Counted from the stretch's first letter, positions 36,417 to 48,483 are shown. The stretch: DNA of 64,000 nucleotides from Tachypleus tridentatus (GCF_004210375.1 NC_134835.1:68106447-68170446); one strand, 5' to 3'. Made by a program: numbers and translations. The notes: generated from the sequence alone by a model not told the origin.

Positions 36417-36493
36417 AGAAAGATATTATAACAAATATCGTATATATGCTTCTTTTATTGTAAGCTGACGTTTTTATTCTTATCTTTATTCAG

Positions 36494-38084
36494 GCTTAAC
36501 CAAGCATACCATAATGAAGAAACAAGTCCTCATTGTGACGTGTCTGATCATAGCTATCAGTTTACGTTACACTGTTCTCGGCCTCTGTCCCATTCGCTGT
36601 CAGTGTAACGAAGAAAGATTAGTAGTAATTTGTGACGGAGCTGGTCTAGATGTAGTCCCTATAACTCTTAACCCTGACCTCCGAGAACTGCACCTCAGTA
36701 AAAACAGCATCAAAGGCATCATGGCAGCGTTTAGTGTCTACCACAACTTGGAATACTTAGATATGACTAATAATCAGCTAGTTGCTCTTGGCCGTAAGAA
36801 TTTTCATCTTCAGGAAAAGCTACATATTCTACTACTGGGGCGCAACATGATCTCATCTTTGCATCGTTCTACATTTGATGGGCTGAGCGACCTTCAAATT
36901 TTGAAACTTGCCGGAAATTTCATTCGAGAGCTTCCCGACGGCGTTTTTACTGAGCTGGTACGCTTGGAAGTTTTGGACCTATCTGAAAATAGCATAGATA
37001 CCATTTCTAGAGACGCTTTTATGGGATTAGAAAGTCTAAAAATCCTTTTACTCAAAGACAATAAACTTGGGCATGTTCCCACACCCTCATTTAGTACTAT
37101 TTCACATGTGCTAAGCATAGACTTAGGCTTAAACAATTTCCCCATTTTACCAGACAACGGTTTTTTCAACCTTGTCAGCCTGGAAAAGCTGAAGTTAGAC
37201 AGCTGTGGAATTCGAGAAATTCAAAGAAGTGCTTTCAAAGGATTGAATAACTTGATATATCTACTGCTTCAAGATAATTTGCTGGATTATATCCCAACAA
37301 AAGCGTTTCCATACCTTAAGAAATTACTGGAACTAAATATAGGGCAAAACAACATGAAAACTATCCAATCGAAAAGTTTCGAAGGTCTGAGTAATATGCA
37401 GACCATTACCATTAACAGCGCTCCCTACCTTGAAAGAATAGAAAGTGAAGCTTTCCTATTTAATACTAGATTGCAACATGTTATTCTTAATCACAACAAA
37501 AAGCTTAAATATATTGACAGAAACGCCTTTACTTCACTAACTTTGTTGCGTTCTGTAAGTCTTCGAGGAAATTACTTCCAAACATTTATTAAAGAAACTC
37601 TACCCTGGAGTGACTTGGAGCGTTTCGATCTTCGTGACAATCCATTAACTTGTAATTGTAGTCTTTCTTGGCTGCTACACCATTTGCAAAACCGAAATTA
37701 CTCGGATGCTTTTGATGTGGATTTAACCCATATTCGGTGTGAAAACCCGCCTGTACTTCGTGACCTCACGCTGAAAGGCTTGACTATTGACGACCTTGGT
37801 TGTCACGAGCACCAAACTCAAAAGATTCTTACTTGGACATTCGCTGCAATCGGCGTTCTCCTGGTCGCTACGCTTGTCGTGGTGTTGTGGTACCGTCAGA
37901 GGTTTGCGAACGATTTGAAAATTAAATGTAATACTTCAATCCCAGAATCTCATCGCTATCGACTGGATAATCATCTGAGGGGAGCAACTTCGCCAGAACA
38001 GGAGTGGGTGGTGAAAATTGGAAGGGATCCCTTCCCTGGAAGGCTTGTCTAGAAATCGTTAATGCGTAGTTTACACGTAATAAA
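36494..38084 (+). other. Terminal exon of the LRR gene
   Basis: A pyrimidine-rich tract followed by ttattcag ends at 36493, giving a good 3' splice site. The exon then has 20 bp of 5' UTR, the whole coding region, and a short 3' UTR in which the first AATAAA lies at 38079-38084, only 27 bp after the stop. A second AATAAA lies at 38321-38326. The true cleavage site cannot be seen from sequence alone. Confidence 0.7.
36514..38052 (+). CDS. Extracellular leucine-rich-repeat type I membrane protein
   Basis: A 512-residue frame with no introns. Residues 1-23 form a signal peptide (basic MKK start, hydrophobic core). An N-terminal LRR cap follows with Cys25, Cys29, Cys31 and Cys40. About 13 leucine-rich repeats of the typical 24-residue class run from about residue 53 to 375 (LxxLxLxxNxI and AFxGLxxL pieces recur). 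A C-terminal LRR cap begins NPLTCNCSLSWL, with Cys380, Cys382, Cys409 and Cys430. One transmembrane helix spans about 438-460, then a 52-residue tail starts with basic residues. Sequons NCS (381) and NYS (395) lie outside the membrane. Such proteins act at the cell surface in adhesion, synapse formation or ligand binding; no Ig, FN3, TIR or kinase domain is present, so it is not a Toll, kekkon or Trk protein. The ATG follows a splice acceptor by 20 bp. The exact orthologue is not identified; Lapsyn-like or other LRR-only membrane proteins are the natural comparison. Confidence 0.93.
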   Translation: MKKQVLIVTCLIIAISLRYTVLGLCPIRCQCNEERLVVICDGAGLDVVPITLNPDLRELHLSKNSIKGIMAAFSVYHNLEYLDMTNNQLVALGRKNFHLQEKLHILLLGRNMISSLHRSTFDGLSDLQILKLAGNFIRELPDGVFTELVRLEVLDLSENSIDTISRDAFMGLESLKILLLKDNKLGHVPTPSFSTISHVLSIDLGLNNFPILPDNGFFNLVSLEKLKLDSCGIREIQRSAFKGLNNLIYLLLQDNLLDYIPTKAFPYLKKLLELNIGQNNMKTIQSKSFEGLSNMQTITINSAPYLERIESEAFLFNTRLQHVILNHNKKLKYIDRNAFTSLTLLRSVSLRGNYFQTFIKETLPWSDLERFDLRDNPLTCNCSLSWLLHHLQNRNYSDAFDVDLTHIRCENPPVLRDLTLKGLTIDDLGCHEHQTQKILTWTFAAIGVLLVATLVVVLWYRQRFANDLKIKCNTSIPESHRYRLDNHLRGATSPEQEWVVKIGRDPFPGRLV

Positions 38085-38281
38085 ACCGTTCCATTCTTTA
38101 TTGTATAATATATATTCGTTGTAAATTCAGCCAAGTTAGTTGTTATCGCTACGCTTCTAGTTCTATGTACATTTGTTCACAACGTGTCAACATACGAGCT
38201 GAGGAACTCCGTAATAATGACTATGAGTGATATATTTACTATCAAGAAGTATCACTAATAACGAATTTATTGTAAAAGTAG

Positions 38282-38291
38282 CCAGGTAAGT
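38282..38291 (+). promoter_or_regulatory. Strong splice-donor consensus in the 3' UTR region
   Basis: CAG|GTAAGTG lies about 230 bp after the LRR stop codon and before the second AATAAA. If used, the transcript would carry a 3' UTR intron placed so far past the stop that it could trigger nonsense-mediated decay. It may equally be an unused match. Confidence 0.25.
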
Positions 38292-38443
38292 GTTGACCAC
38301 TTAAGCCCTAGAATATATAGAATAAATAGTAATGCATTTGGAAGTTTGTAAATTATGACTATTTAGGCTCTTAAAATCAGACGCCATATATTGTGGTACA
38401 CAAGAAAACGTGTTATATTAAAACTGTCTCACTGGAAAAATAG

Positions 38444-38718
38444 AGCCCGGCATGGCCAGGTGGGTTAAGGCGTTCGATTCGTAATCCGAGCCACGCAGGT
38501 ATTCGAATCCCCGTCGCACCAAACATGCTCGCCCTTTCAACCGTGGGGCGTTATAATGTTACGGTCAGTCCTACTATTCGTTGGTAAAAGAGTAGCCTAA
38601 GAGTTCGCGGTGGGTGGTGATGACTAGCTGCCTTCCTTCTAGTCTTACACTGCTAAATTAGGGACAGCTAGCACAGATAGCCCTCGAATAGCTTTGCGCG
38701 AAATTAAAAAAAAAAAAC
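38444..38718 (+). repeat. SINE-A copy downstream of the LRR gene
   Basis: Full length: gagcccggcatggccagg, B-box region gtattcgaatcc, gcgcgaaattaaaaaaaaa tail. It lies 390 bp after the LRR stop. Confidence 0.95.
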
Positions 38719-40298
38719 TGGTATAAAGTGAATGAGGTTTTATACCATTCTAAAACATTTATAATGACGATTTTCATTTACTGCACAGAACGTCAGTTGA
38801 TAATGTAATATATTGTAAGTAATTTGGTGTTTTGATCGTTTAGCGAAGATACAAGTTAATTAATCGCTATAAGTAAAGCACGTAAAAACTGGTAGAAGCT
38901 GTTAAGAGATTGTTTTCATTCTTTCTAGAAGCTTAAGTGTTTCTAAATTATTTAATTATCGTTTAGATTTTACCTATCTTAATCCAATAATGCAAATCGC
39001 GATTAATCCAATGAGGTTCCCGCCATTCTAATTAAGAACACACTTTAGTTTTTTAACTCAATGAGCAATTCTGAGACCACCCTTGGCTACTGTTCTGAAT
39101 GATTAAACCTTAAAAAGAGCAAACACACACAAAAAGATTGAGAATGATCTTGCTGTTTTAAAGGCCTATCCTACATTATATAAGTCGTGTCATTATTATT
39201 TATGGTTTGTTGCTCCTTACAAACAACCATCTCTAAATGTTTGTACGTATTGGCTGTAAATACCGTCTTTGTTCACGATCGAATAGTTCTTGGTGAAAAC
39301 GAATTTTCCTCATCTGCCGTCTGCATTTCTTGACTTACAAAGTAATTTCTGTTTCACACGCAGCATTGCTGATATATATAAATATCATTACAAAAAATTA
39401 CAAATATTAAACTACATTGTTTGTGCCAATTCTGAATTTTAAATGAACATTAACAAAACTTAACCAAAATTACGTGTGTAATCAACTAATCTAAAAAGTG
39501 GAAAACATCATTTCCCAAAGACAAATTCAGAAATTCACAAGTTAGCCTACTTCCCGAAATGAAACGATTCACAATTCAGTTTATGTTAGTTGTGGAATAA
39601 AAACTGTTTTGGTGATGATGAATAATGCATAGAAACGTATCTTTATTTTTCGAAGAACAAGTTTTGACTGCTTCAGTTTGGTATGAATTTCAAAAGTTTT
39701 TACGTAATTGACAATTCTTTTACATAATATTTTCAAACATCATATTTACAAATTTTTGTAACCTTCAACATTATAGATGCAATAAGTTTGTTTTACATTC
39801 TGCATTTATTAGGCTAGAGTCAGACATCTAGATTTATTCATATAATGTTAACTTTATATAAACATGCCTTCAACCTATTCAATCTTTTCTAATTAACTTG
39901 AAGAAAGCACAGCACAGATTTTTGCTTTTTTGTATAAATACCCAACTCATTTGGTAAAGAGTAATTAGTAGCATATAATCGCTTTCTCTTGTTAGTTAGA
40001 TTTTCTAATTAACTAAACTTTTTAATCAACACACTACGTTTCTATTCAAGCTACTCAAGCTTTTAAAGGTTTAAGCATTGATTACTGTTCTATATTATTA
40101 TCTGCCTAACTTGACCTCAGATCTTGGATTTTATGTTTTTCAGTAAGTGTATTCTAAAAAGTTTAATGCTTACATGGCTTAATGGATTCTTAGCTAAGAA
40201 TTTTAATGCTTACTTAGCTTAATGGATACTATGCTAATTCTGTATAGAAGTTTGTTTTTTGTTCATGTGGATTGTACCCTATTCTTTTCAGATACGCT
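38719..40298. other. AT-rich DNA, nothing recognised
   Basis: No supported features. Confidence 0.6.
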
Positions 40299-40310
40299 TC
40301 CATTGTAGTT

Positions 40311-40582
40311 GCCCCGGCATGGCCAAGCGTGTTAAGGCATGCGACTCGTAATTTGAGGGTCGCGGGTTCGCATCCCGGTCGCGCCAAACATGCTCGCTCT
40401 CCCAGCCTTGGGGGCGTTATAATGTGACGATCAATCCCACTATTCGTTGGTAAAAGAGTAGCTCAAGAGTTGGCGGTGGGTGGTGATGACTAGCTTACTT
40501 CCCTCTTGTCTTACACTGCTAAATTAGGGACGGCTAGCACAGATAGCCCTCGAGTAGCTTTGTGCGAAATTCCAAAACAAAC
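40311..40582 (+). repeat. SINE-A copy with target-site duplication
   Basis: tccattgtagtt (40299-40310) and tccaatgtagtt (40586-40597) flank the copy with one mismatch. The head ccggcatggccaagcgtg and B-box GGGTTCGCATCC are nearly identical to the 4.4-kb copy. Confidence 0.96.
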
Positions 40583-40619
40583 GAATCCAATGTAGTTAGT
40601 TTGGTTTTTGTTTTGTTTT

Positions 40620-40885
40620 TTCAGGTTGTGTCCACCAAAGTTACATTAGAGCTATCCACAAACAACTGGTACTAAGTTTAATGCAAGACAGGTGCAAGAC
40701 AGATATTCAACACTGCCACCACGTGGGCTACTCTTGTATCAGCAAAGAGTGGGATTTTACTGTCATTCTTATATATACAAAACTTACAGCCGCAATATGT
40801 GGAACGTGTTTTTGTGTCAATGGGATAAGAACTTTGATACCTCAGATTAACAGTCTGGTCACACCAATCATTAGGCCAAGCCGGT
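40620..40885 (-). repeat. Degenerate SINE-A copy
   Basis: gtgggctactcttgtatcag, caaagagtgggattttactg, then actttgatacctcagatta and taggccaagccgg keep the minus-strand order. It is old and full of changes; frames across it are not genes. Confidence 0.7.
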
Positions 40886-41257
40886 ACCAGTGTTTTAACA
40901 CGAAATACAACTACTGAAATGTTGGAGTTGAATCCCTCTAACTTTCTAAAGATTAACAGCAAAAAACCAATTTTCATTATTTACAAATTATTATAATAGT
41001 TATAAATAAACAACTAATTAACAAGATGAGGCTATCATAGACCACTAATTATTATGTACCACATTCAGTAATCAGTAATCAAAAATACCTTACTGAATTA
41101 TCTCATTCGTGTCTATTTACTTTTGTAATTCCTTAACTAATAGTTTTTGAGAGTCAAACGTATTATGAGTTCAAAGTCGAATTAAAAGTAACTACTCTTT
41201 CATTAAACTCCCATATTGAACGAGCGGAATGTTTACGAATGTACAATGTTAAATCTG

Positions 41258-41318
41258 TTGTTGGAGTCCATCTGGTGGACAGAGCAGATAGTCCATAGTG
41301 TAGCTTCGCGTTAAAATA
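41258..41318 (+). repeat. SINE-B 3' fragment
   Basis: ctggtggacagagcagatag, tccatagtgtagcttcgcg. The head is missing. Confidence 0.65.
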
Positions 41319-41800
41319 AAGAAACGAACAAAATGAAACGTTCTTTGAAAATAATTTTTAATTAAACATAGCAACAAAAACTCATTTCAATGTTAATTAT
41401 ATAAACAAATTTTGAAGGAAATTTCTAGGCAAAGAAAGGATGTTTTATTTCATTTAAACATGATAAAGAATTGAAATATATGCGTGTAAAGACTATCTTT
41501 GTTGTTATGTATATTTTCTTTCACACTGTCTGTCATTCAGCTGTAAGTTTAGAGGCTTATAACGTCAAACAGTGCAAATAATTCGCCGTACAGCGTCGCG
41601 CTTCAACGAAAGCAGGATTTTTACTAAACCTTTTTTTGGTCTCATTGCCAACATGAACATGAAAATAATGCTGTATGAATATTCCACATAATGCAACGTG
41701 AACAATAATATCATCATCTTCTTAGAGCGTTTAAGAATTCTCAAAGAAAAGAAGTCACAAAATAAAGATAGTATAACTCTCATTCATTTATGAGAGAAAA

Positions 41801-41888
41801 CCTAGAATCCAGGTTTCAACACCCGTGATGGGCAGAACACAGATAGTCCATTGTGATGCTCTGTGCCTAGCTTCAAACAAATAAACAT
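41801..41888 (+). repeat. SINE-B copy, head truncated
   Basis: aatccaggtttcaacacccg, tgatgggcagaacacagata, gtccattgtgatgctctgt, tail caaacaaataaac. Confidence 0.8.
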
Positions 41889-43898
41889 AAAAATGATACA
41901 TCCGATATAAGAGTTTTCATTTTAATCTGACAGAAACTGCTCTTAGCAAATTTAAATTATTTTCTTCGCAGAACTGCCTAGGATCACCAACATAGGATGC
42001 TTAATGAATAACACGTAGAAACACGTGTCTTTATTTCTTTTGAAAGTAATTCAAATAATACCGGTAAATACGAACAATTTTGGACTTTGGACTTCTTTGA
42101 CAAAACAGCTAGAGTGAGTTAAAACATTCTTGGAGATTTTTTTTGTTATGGTCATTAAATCTCGCTTTCCTTTATCAACCTACTCCAACGTTACGTGTGT
42201 AATTTAAGATTTCTGGTCTATGGTATTTGCTTGACTTAAATGTAGCAGTCTTTACGTTCATGGGGAATGGACACGTTTCTTTGGTTACATATGTCTTGTA
42301 TTGCGTGGTTACCGGTTGAGGAAACTTGGAATAGTTGAAACGAGACACACGGTAAATGACTTTGTCATCGATCCATCATGGTTTTAAGTCTTTATTCTGT
42401 GTATTATTATTCACAGTATAACTAAAACTGGGTTCTATTAAGTGCAGATGAGTTAGATTAAACATAATCCTAAATTACAAAAACACAACTAAAAATATGA
42501 TGAGATCGTAAGTGTTATTTTGTAATACTTATGTTTTAACTCCTTTATTTCATAAAACCTATTCGAAGTGTACGTGTTTCTTAATTGGAAAAAAAACAGA
42601 AATGTTTGTGTGTTTTCTGTATAGTGTTGTGTATAATGAATTTTAGATTATTTTTTTGTCTAGAATTGAGACATTTCTTCCGTTTATTATTATTTGCAGT
42701 TTTTTTAACTACGATAAGTGAAAAAAGAGGACTCAGGGGTATGTTTCAGAAAAAAAAAACTCATATAGTGACGTCATAGTGTAAGCATGGAACGTCGGAG
42801 CTCGTGACGTTCTCGGGTTGGAAAGGAAAGAAGATTCTCTCAGAAATGATATAGTTTGTTTTTCTGCTGTTAGTTATATTTTCTTTGGAACTTTTTATTT
42901 CATTTAATAACATCAAACAGCAAAATTCAAAATTAAATTTTTGTTCGCTATCACTGCCTTTAGGCAGTAGTTTCTAATTGCTCCTTAAAAATCCCGAACT
43001 TATAAAAATAAAAGACATTAGATTTCTCTTATCAAAACTTAACTTCTGTTTACTTTATACTAAATGAATTACTCCACAAGAACAAACTGATTGACATTTG
43101 CGTATTTTTTTTTCTATTAGATGCATTCCGAAGACGGCGAATTATGATCGTGTTTTACAGAAGTGAGAAAAAATAACGTACGAGAGTCCAAATACAGAAT
43201 TTTCCCTCCTCTTTCTTACATTGAGTTTTCCTTGATTTGTTAAATTTTCAGATGCACGCCTGTAACAAACCATTTTGTTCACTAAACACGCTCATGATTT
43301 TCAACTTTGTGAAAACGTAAACAAAGTAAGAAATGTACAAAGAATTCTCACCTTAATGCTACAATATAAGTCGTATAGTGTTCGGAATAAATAAATTTTT
43401 ACAAACAGTTAGCTCTAAAAAAACGTTTCGACATGTTCGTAACAACTACAATCTTTCCAGAGATATAAGCGTTTGCAATAACAGCTGTTCTTCTTGTTTC
43501 ATCGTAATGCTTTAAACACCAAACAATTGATGAATCAGGAGTATTGCGCTCACAAAAATCAAAAGCTGAAAATAGATGCTTCTGCCATAAAAACATTATT
43601 TTAACTGTTTAGAGAAATGCAACTCTCGTTATACTATTACGTTTACTTAGCCTTACGTATTGTTACATTGCATTCAAGCTCTCAGTAAATGTATCATATG
43701 ACAAAACCCGGTTAATTTCACATCAATAGCTCATCTCTACCACAACTCAGTCACTTCATTTCTAATAAAATATAAAAACTTCTCAAAAGTTATTTACTAC
43801 ACATGCATGAAAAAGTACTATGTGAAAATAATTTCTGATCTGTTATTATGCCAGCTTGAACTTCGATTATGTAAGCACTTTTAGTCATAAAATATAGT
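41889..43898. other. AT-rich DNA, nothing recognised
   Basis: Only short chance frames (for example 42585-42779 and 43399-43596). Confidence 0.6.
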
Positions 43899-43900
43899 TA

Positions 43901-45338
43901 CAGTGCCTTGCAAAGGTATTCATTCAACCATTAATGCCACATTTTGTTGAAATACAAATAACGTAAACAATTTTCAATGATTTTTTTACTCAAAGCTCTA
44001 ATGATCAAATGTGTGAAAAAGGTTATATGTCAGCGAAACCTGCAAAGAAAATATATTGATTAAAATTTGCTGACTGGATACGTATTCAGCTCCCGAAGTT
44101 AGTACTTGTGGAAGCACCCGTGGCACCAATTACTGCTGCAGTTCCTTCTTTAGATAGGTCTCTATCAGCTCTGCACTATGGGAGGATGTAATATTTGTCC
44201 GTTCTTCCTAGCAACATTGCTCCAAGTTCATTGGGAATCACTGATAAACTGGAATCTTCAAGTCTTGCCATACATTTTTATTGGAGTCCAAATAGGACTT
44301 TGATTTGGGTAATTTAGGATAGACACTTCCTTCTTTTGAAACTTCTCCAGTGTGGCTTAGGTCATGTGCTTTGGATCATTGCTGTGTTGAAATGTGAACT
44401 TTCGACTCAGTTTTAGATTCTTAGCTGACTGACGCAGGGTTTCCTCTAGGATTCGCCTGTACTTTGCACCATTCATCTTCCCTTCACTCCTGACAATCAT
44501 TTCAGTCCCTGCTGATGAGAAACATCCCTATAACATGATTCTGCCACCACCATGCTTAACATTTAGGATGGTGTTGACTGGGTGATGTGCTGGATGTAGA
44601 CCAAAAAGCTCAATTGTTTCTCTCATCTAACCACAAAACCTTCTGCCACATGTCTACAGTATCATTAATATGCTTTATTACAAACTCCATTTTCAGTAAT
44701 GGCTTGTTTCTTGTCACTCATCCGTACAGGCCAGCTTTGAGTGGAGACCGGAATACTGTCGAGGTATAAACACTGACTCCCATCTCGAACATGGAACTTT
44801 GCAAGTCTTTCAAAGTCACTAGTGGCTTCACAGCGGTATCCCTAACCAGTTTTCGGCTTCCCCAGCTGCTTAATTTGGAAGAGTGGCCTGATACGTGTAG
44901 TGAGTGGGTAGTATGAAACACATTCCACTTCTTTGTGATGGACTTTAAAATACTCAAAAGGATAATCAACGACTTTGAAGTTTTCTTGTAACCTTTTTCT
45001 GTATTTCTCTATCACTTTATCCCTGACTTGGTCTTCATGGTTAGTTTGTGGTATCGTTTTGGCAGTTGTGGCAACAATTGCATTTACTCTGAAGACAAGT
45101 TAAACTACCTTGATTACACAGATACAGATGTTTTCTACCTGGACTGATTGAAATTATCGCAGCAAAGGGTTGAATGCTTATTTAATTGAAAATATTCTAA
45201 TTTCATTTGAAAACTTAGCTTACTTACATAATACCAGTTCGTTTGTTGTTGTTGTTTTTAGTTTCATGATTACAAGCTTAGAGAGTAATAAAATGTTGAA
45301 ACTTTGCAGGAGAGTGAATACTGTTGCAAGGCGCTCTG
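43901..45338 (-). mobile_element. Dead Tc1-like DNA transposon
   Basis: The left end cagtgccttgcaaaggta and the right end (inverted: cgccttgcaacagtattca) form terminal inverted repeats; TA precedes the left end, while the right TA is eroded. The minus strand keeps Tc1 transposase pieces in order: a DNA-binding N-terminus (VRDKVIEKYRKRLQENFK), a DDE region (LDE, then IELFGLHPAHHP, VKHGGGRIML, GCFSSAG), a block with NDPKH, and a C-terminal remnant with NKNVWQDLK. Several stops and frame breaks disable it. The family is very common in fish genomes. Confidence 0.9.
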
Positions 45339-46460
45339 GTTCGTAATGTATCTTTGTTTTCAATATTCTTATGGCATTAGTAATCAAGAGGATTGTATGT
45401 CAACAATACGACGTAATAAATAATTCTATTAGCTTCAAGGGTGGAAAGAATTAATTTCGAAGTTTAATCATCTTAATGGCTCATGCTCACAAGACACAGT
45501 AATAACGGTATAACAAAGTAAAGAGACGAGAAATCTTTACTCTGTCGTAAAACGACCTATGTCGGTTGTATAGAATTTAGGAATTTGATGAGCGCAAAAC
45601 AGAAATGAAATTTAATAAATCGTGAAGCAGGAATGTGATTATAAGCTCTATAGTAATGACACAAAGAATTACAGTGTAATTACAAACTACAATAGAAAGT
45701 ATGCAAAATCACGAAAATTTATAGTTGAATGTATTTGAAACCAAAATAGAAAAACAATATAAAGTCAATGAATAAAACAGGGTATTTAAAAAGCATTGTA
45801 GAAACGTTATAAATGCTACTGTCACAATAAACGGTTTTGTTAAAATGCCATATATGTAGCATAACTTTAAATGTTCTACAATTGTTGTTAAGTGGTTGTT
45901 ACCCGTACTGTAATAATTGTGTTTGTCTGTAGCTTTATATTCTCTGTACTTTGGATATCATCAAGGCTACTATACGTGTAATAAAGGAAAAAAGTTGAAA
46001 AAGGTGGTTGTGTTATTTAATTTTTGCTTCCCACATAAGTAAACTAGAAAAAAAAAAAAACTTTCACTATAAATATAGTTTTTAAGGTTTACAACTTATG
46101 CTGTGACGAAATGAACACCAGCGTTTAATGATTTACTTGGAAAAGCTGCATATCAACTAACGAAGAAACGTACAATAACAAGGCATAAATATATGTTTAT
46201 GGATTAGTTTTATTGAAACGAAAAAGTTTGAGATGCGCAAATTTCCTTATCTGTTGTTGCGGCCACTGTTAATGCTTATGCTTATAAAACACAGTGACCA
46301 TGTGTACAAATTAACAGACTGAGATGCCTCTACGCTTTTATAACTGCGTTATAAAGTGGAAAAGAAAAAAATCGATTTCAAAAATAAAGGCAATTTGGTT
46401 ATTAAGTAATAATTTAACATATTTTAAATTGTGTTCTAAAAACGATAATTACTGGCATAA
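45339..46460. other. AT-rich DNA, nothing recognised
   Basis: No supported features. Confidence 0.6.
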
Positions 46461-46570
46461 AATGCTGCCCAGCGGGTTAGAAATAAGTTTTCGTACTTAC
46501 CATAACAAAATAAAAGGTTCAATTCTTTGACTGGACATAGCGTAGACAGCCTATTGTGTGGCTAACTGCT
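46461..46570 (+). repeat. Degenerate SINE-B-type copy
   Basis: gctgcccagcgggttagaaa resembles the head, and ggacatagcgtagacagcc, then tattgtgtggct, the 3' block. Confidence 0.45.
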
Positions 46571-47381
46571 CAAGAAACTGGTGTTACTTCTACTCATAGA
46601 ACATTCGTCTTGGATCTTTACGACCTCAATATATGAGTTACATGACATTAATGTATCGTTAAGTGTTGATGTTTCATAAATAATTTGATAAACTAACAGA
46701 TAATTTACATCTAAATAATCTACTGATACTTTTTGAATGAATACTTATTTTTTCTTTACACTCTATATTGTATTTCAGTTTGTAATAGTATTAACCTAGG
46801 GCACCAGAGGAACTAATTCTTTTATATGTTGTGTTGATATACTTTCCTATTTACCTTCACTCTCACGTTCTCAGAAATATTTACGTAGAAGCATCGAAAT
46901 TTAATAATGATATTCAAATATCGATCGTTTCTCTACAACATTAAAACTTATTTCTAGAACATTCGTCTAAACATTTTAAACATTTATTTTTTGTTCCAAT
47001 TTGTCTATGTTCATGAGCTCTATTTTCAATTATATATATATATATTAATGGCACAAGGTGCTTTTAAAACGTAAGTAATTTTAACGAGTTTCTAAATTGT
47101 TAAACATTAACTTCTGACCAGAACTAGTTACCTACTTAGGTTATAATTAAAAATCCCCCCCCGGTAATAAGCATAGTTAATTAAATATACTTTTTTGACG
47201 TTCTGATTTATAATGATTAAAAATGCATTGCTTCGACCATAAGTAATACAATATATCATGAGGTTTTGTCAGCTTAAGAAATTTAAGTTTGTTTTATGTC
47301 CATAAACTTAGCTAACAATGCAACACAAACTCTATAAATAAATATAATACAGGACTAAAAATAACAAACTTTTAACTGTTT

Positions 47382-47485
47382 GTTGTTGAGCACAAAACTA
47401 CACAAAAGGCTTTCTGTGCTGTGTCCACGATGGGTATTAAAACCCTATTTTTAAATATGTAAGCCTTTATATTTATCACAAGGAG
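47382..47485 (-). repeat. SINE-B copy, eroded
   Basis: ttgagcacaaaactacacaa, aaggctttctgtgctgtgtc, cacgatgggtattaaaaccc. The head is degraded. Confidence 0.8.
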
Positions 47486-48214
47486 CAAAAATAATAAGAC
47501 TAGATATATTAAGCATTTAACCAGAATTGTTAGAGAAAGAACAGAGTAGTTTGCTAACCTGTCAGATCATTCGAATGGTGAGATATATGAATAATATTAA
47601 TAACTGATGCTGAAATAAATATATAATAATGTGTTATTAATCTCCCACCTGAATTATGGTTTGTAAATGGCTCATATAAAATTAATAAAAAGTTATTCTC
47701 TTCATCTTAATTTAGTTCACATCATAAAGGTTGTTGTTCACGCAACATGATAAAATAAATAGTGTTTCAAACAAGCCGGTGCCTGTTGTCTCATGATGTA
47801 CCAGAGAATGGACGAAAGGTCTTGTTACCATTGGATATGGCAAATATAGCATGAACTGACAAATATTTTTCTTTGCGTTCGCTCTTAATTTTTTTAAATT
47901 ACAAAATATTCAGACATTAGTTATTGAATGTTTAATATTTCAGTTACTTTTTTTCCCAAATTAGAAAATATGTCATAATTAATCTAACTTTTCTCCTTTA
48001 ATTTGCAAAAAAAAAAAAAAAATCAATAACGTTTTGTATTAAATAAATGTTCCCTAAATTGTTTAAAATAACTTATTTCATTAACACCATAACTACTTAA
48101 CTGAACCTGTAAAAGTTACTAAGGGAACCGATACAGCACAAATTATGTAATTCTTGAAATACAGTTAAACTACACGTTATTATACGGTTTTACTCATACC
48201 GTATAAAACTCAAG
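47486..48214. other. AT-rich DNA, nothing recognised
   Basis: Includes a 15-base A run near 48006. No supported features. Confidence 0.6.
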
Positions 48215-48222
48215 ACATACAA

Positions 48223-48483
48223 TCGTGTTAAGGCACTTGACTCGTAATCTGAGGGTTGCGGGTTCGAATCCCTGTCGCACCAAACATGCTCGCCCTTTCA
48301 GCCGTGAGGGTATTATAATGTGAGGGTCAATCCCACTCTTCGTTGGTAAAAGAGTAGCCCAAGAGTTGGCGGTTGGTGGTGATGACTAGCTGCTTTTCCT
48401 CTAGTCGTACACTGCTAAAGTAGGAACGGCTAGCGCAGATAGCCCTCGAGTAGCTTTGCCCGAAGTTCAGAAAACAAAAACAA
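48223..48483 (+). repeat. SINE-A copy, 5' end missing
   Basis: Starts within the tRNA-like head (gtgttaaggcacttgactc) with B-box GGGTTCGAATCC and the rest intact. ACATACAA at 48215-48222 and 48484-48491 may be a short target-site duplication. Confidence 0.94.

Larger units (their letters stand above)
22808..36493 (+). other. Proposed first intron of the LRR gene
   Basis: This is bounded by a GTAAGT donor and a TTCAG acceptor. It contains SINE-A, -B and -C copies in both orientations, two convergent Penelope-like fragments and short tandem repeats, and no coding exon I could support. If the exon assignment upstream is wrong, the stretch is simply intergenic. Confidence 0.35.

Noticed and set aside
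36894..37169. Minus-strand 91-residue frame inside the LRR gene
   Set aside because: A shadow of the LRR coding strand with no domain or signal of its own.
37922..38134. Minus-strand 70-residue frame across the LRR stop
   Set aside because: Antisense to the C-terminal coding region and 3' UTR; no independent support.
40681..40977. Overlapping frames on both strands near 40.7-41.0 kb
   Set aside because: They lie within a degenerate SINE-A copy.
44718..44969. 83-residue minus-strand frame
   Set aside because: Part of the dead Tc1-like transposase region and out of its main frame; annotated as part of the element.
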